Below, in pieces: positions 20,193 through 21,609 of a stretch of 21,609 nt of DNA. This DNA comes from JACCXJ01 sp052387115. GTDB taxonomy: Bacteria; Pseudomonadota; Gammaproteobacteria; JACCXJ01. The notes beneath the pieces are model-generated. The model had not been told where the DNA came from. It saw only the letters and a program-made list of their open reading frames with translations, and made no database searches. The first letter of the stretch is position 1; each line of letters begins with the position of its first letter. The DNA is taken from contig JBQTJM010000169.1 in NCBI GenBank assembly GCA_052387115.1, positions 1 through 21,609 on the forward strand, written 5' to 3'. The translations under genes were made by a program, and so were the position numbers.

Positions 20193-21609
20193 GTGGTCAC
20201 CGAGTCCTGTCCACGGCTGTTCGTGCTCGACACCAATGTGTTGTTGCACGATCCGACCGCGTTGTTCCGCTTCGAGGAGCACGACCTGTACGTGCCCATG
20301 GTGGTCCTGGAGGAGCTGGACGCGGCCAAGAAAGGCGCCTCGGAGCTGGCCCGCAACGCCCGCCAGGTCAGCCGCTTCCTGGATGAGCTGATCGGCGACG
20401 CCGACCGCCGGGCCATCGAGCAGGGGTTGCCGCTCCCGCAGCCGAGCAGCGGGCGCAACGGCGACCTCCCGGGCGGACCGTCGCGGGGCGGACGCCTGTT
20501 CCTGCAGACCGAGCAGCTCAGCGTGGACCTGCCCGCGCCCGTGCCCGGCAACAAGCCGGACCACATCATCCTGGCCGCCGCCATCGCCCTCGGGCCGCTC
20601 CGTCCGGAGCGCACCGTCATCCTGGTCTCCAAGGACATCAACCTACGCATCAAGGCGCGCGTCCTGGGCGTCCCGGCCGAGGACTACTACAGCGACCGGG
20701 TCATCGACGACGTCCGCCTGCTCTATGCCGGCACCCACGAGCTCCCCCCCGATTTCTGGGAGCGTCATGGCGAGGACATGCGCTGCTGGCAGGAGCACGG
20801 GCGCACCTTCTATGAAGTGCAGGGGCCGCCGCTGCTGCGCCGCTGGTACCCGAACGAGTTCCTCTACCAGACCGACAAGGAGGACTTCGAGGTCATCGTC
20901 CGGCGCGGGCAGGGCGAGCGCACCACGCTCCAGAAGGTCGTCGATTACCGGGCGGCCCGCAACGCCGTCTGGGGCCTCACCGCCCGCAACCCCGAACAGA
21001 GCTACGCCCTGAACCTGCTCATGGACCCGGGTGTCGATTTCGTGACCCTGCTCGGCACGGCCGGGACCGGCAAGACGTTGCTGGCGCTCGCCGCGGGCCT
21101 CGCGCAGACCATGGAGATGCAGCGTTATCGCGAGATCGTCATGACCCGCATCACGGTGCCGGTGGGCGAGGACATCGGTTTCCTCCCGGGCACCGAGGAG
21201 GAGAAGATGACGCCCTGGATGGGCGCCTTGCTCGACAACCTGGAGGTCCTGACACAGACCGATGTCGGCGGAGACTGGGGGCGCACCGCTACCGCCGATC
21301 TGTTACAGAAACGCATCAAGATCCGCTCGCTCAGCTTCATGCGCGGCCGCACCTTCCTGAACCGTTACGTGATCATCGACGAGGCCCAGAACCTGACCGC
21401 GAAGCAGATGAAGACCCTCATCACCCGCGCCGGCCCCGGCACCAAGATCGTCTGTCTCGGCAACCTCGCCCAGATCGACACTCCCTACCTGAGCGAGACC
21501 ACCTCGGGCCTGACCTACGCGGTGGACCGTTTCAAAGAGTGGGAGTACAGCGGCCACGTGATCCTGTTGCGCGGCGAGCGTTCACGGCTCGCGGACTTCG
21601 CGTCGGAGG
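20193..21609 (+). CDS. PIN domain-PhoH family ATPase (YlaK-like), 3' end cut by the window
   Basis: The frame from GTG 20193 stays open to the window end, 472 codons. An N-terminal PIN domain carries LFVLDTNVLLHD, VVLEELD, NKPDHIILAAA and LVSKDINLRIKA, which supply the acidic nuclease-site residues. A proline/glycine-rich insertion (about 84-105) interrupts it. The C-terminal PhoH ATPase has Walker A LGTAGTGKTLL (near residue 290) and Walker B YVIIDEAQNLT. It ends in GERSRLADFASE, so only a few residues are missing. Related proteins are putative RNA-processing ATPases with nuclease domains. No ATG fits upstream of the PIN motif and the frame is shared with bcp, so the GTG is the best start; there is no strong Shine-Dalgarno. 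Probably co-transcribed with bcp. Confidence 0.88.
   Translation, partial: MVTESCPRLFVLDTNVLLHDPTALFRFEEHDLYVPMVVLEELDAAKKGASELARNARQVSRFLDELIGDADRRAIEQGLPLPQPSSGRNGDLPGGPSRGGRLFLQTEQLSVDLPAPVPGNKPDHIILAAAIALGPLRPERTVILVSKDINLRIKARVLGVPAEDYYSDRVIDDVRLLYAGTHELPPDFWERHGEDMRCWQEHGRTFYEVQGPPLLRRWYPNEFLYQTDKEDFEVIVRRGQGERTTLQKVVDYRAARNAVWGLTARNPEQSYALNLLMDPGVDFVTLLGTAGTGKTLLALAAGLAQTMEMQRYREIVMTRITVPVGEDIGFLPGTEEEKMTPWMGALLDNLEVLTQTDVGGDWGRTATADLLQKRIKIRSLSFMRGRTFLNRYVIIDEAQNLTAKQMKTLITRAGPGTKIVCLGNLAQIDTPYLSETTSGLTYAVDRFKEWEYSGHVILLRGERSRLADFASE

Overview
The window is GC-rich and densely coded. It looks like the chromosome of a gammaproteobacterium: dapA is followed by bamC (dapX), and divergently from them run gcvR, bcp and a PIN-PhoH ATPase gene. 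That arrangement, Gammaproteobacteria-type protein sequences such as GcvR and HslR, and sigma70-like promoters all point that way. I cannot name the genus. Several repeat types here are ones I associate with environmental, sulfur-oxidiser-like gammaproteobacteria, but that is an impression and not a result.

Layout. (1) Positions 1-914, minus strand: a glutathione S-transferase gene followed by the 5' end of an NRAMP-like transporter gene that runs off the window. (2) Positions 1182-4520 are an accessory zone: a collapsed pseudogene of a beta-helix surface-type protein, a PemK/MazF-like toxin-antitoxin pair, a vapB antitoxin gene whose vapC partner is reduced to eight codons, two copies of a roughly 115-bp MITE-like repeat bracketing these modules, a second repeat type, and a DUF4143-type ATPase gene with a possibly leaderless promoter. 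(3) Positions 4637-9156: a Tat-exported amidohydrolase gene converging on a minus-strand operon moaB, M20 peptidase, 3-hydroxyisobutyrate-dehydrogenase-like gene. (4) Positions 9269-11030: hslR-like S4 protein, a periplasmic retropepsin-like protease, and a PduO-type cobalamin adenosyltransferase. (5) Positions 11031-14789: a rearranged locus. The 5' part of a YbbP/FtsX-like permease gene is present twice, and a pair of uncharacterised 78-codon genes lies between the broken copy and the intact gene. (6) Positions 14930-16609: a lipoprotein with one haem c motif. (7) Positions 16823-21609: the conserved dapA-bamC block diverging from gcvR-bcp-phoH; the last gene is cut only a little before its end.

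How the genes fit together. The last block is housekeeping: lysine/peptidoglycan precursor synthesis with outer-membrane assembly, glycine-cleavage control, peroxide defence and a PIN/ATPase. The catabolic-looking block (amidohydrolase, dehydrogenase, M20 hydrolase) may form a small degradation pathway, but no substrate can be read from sequence.

The most informative parts are the rearrangements: the broken VapBC next to a complete PemK/MazF-like pair between direct repeats, the frame-shifted fusion at 1182-1888, and the duplicated permease 5' region flanking an uncharacterised two-gene cassette. I saw no tRNA, rRNA, CRISPR array or intact insertion sequence.
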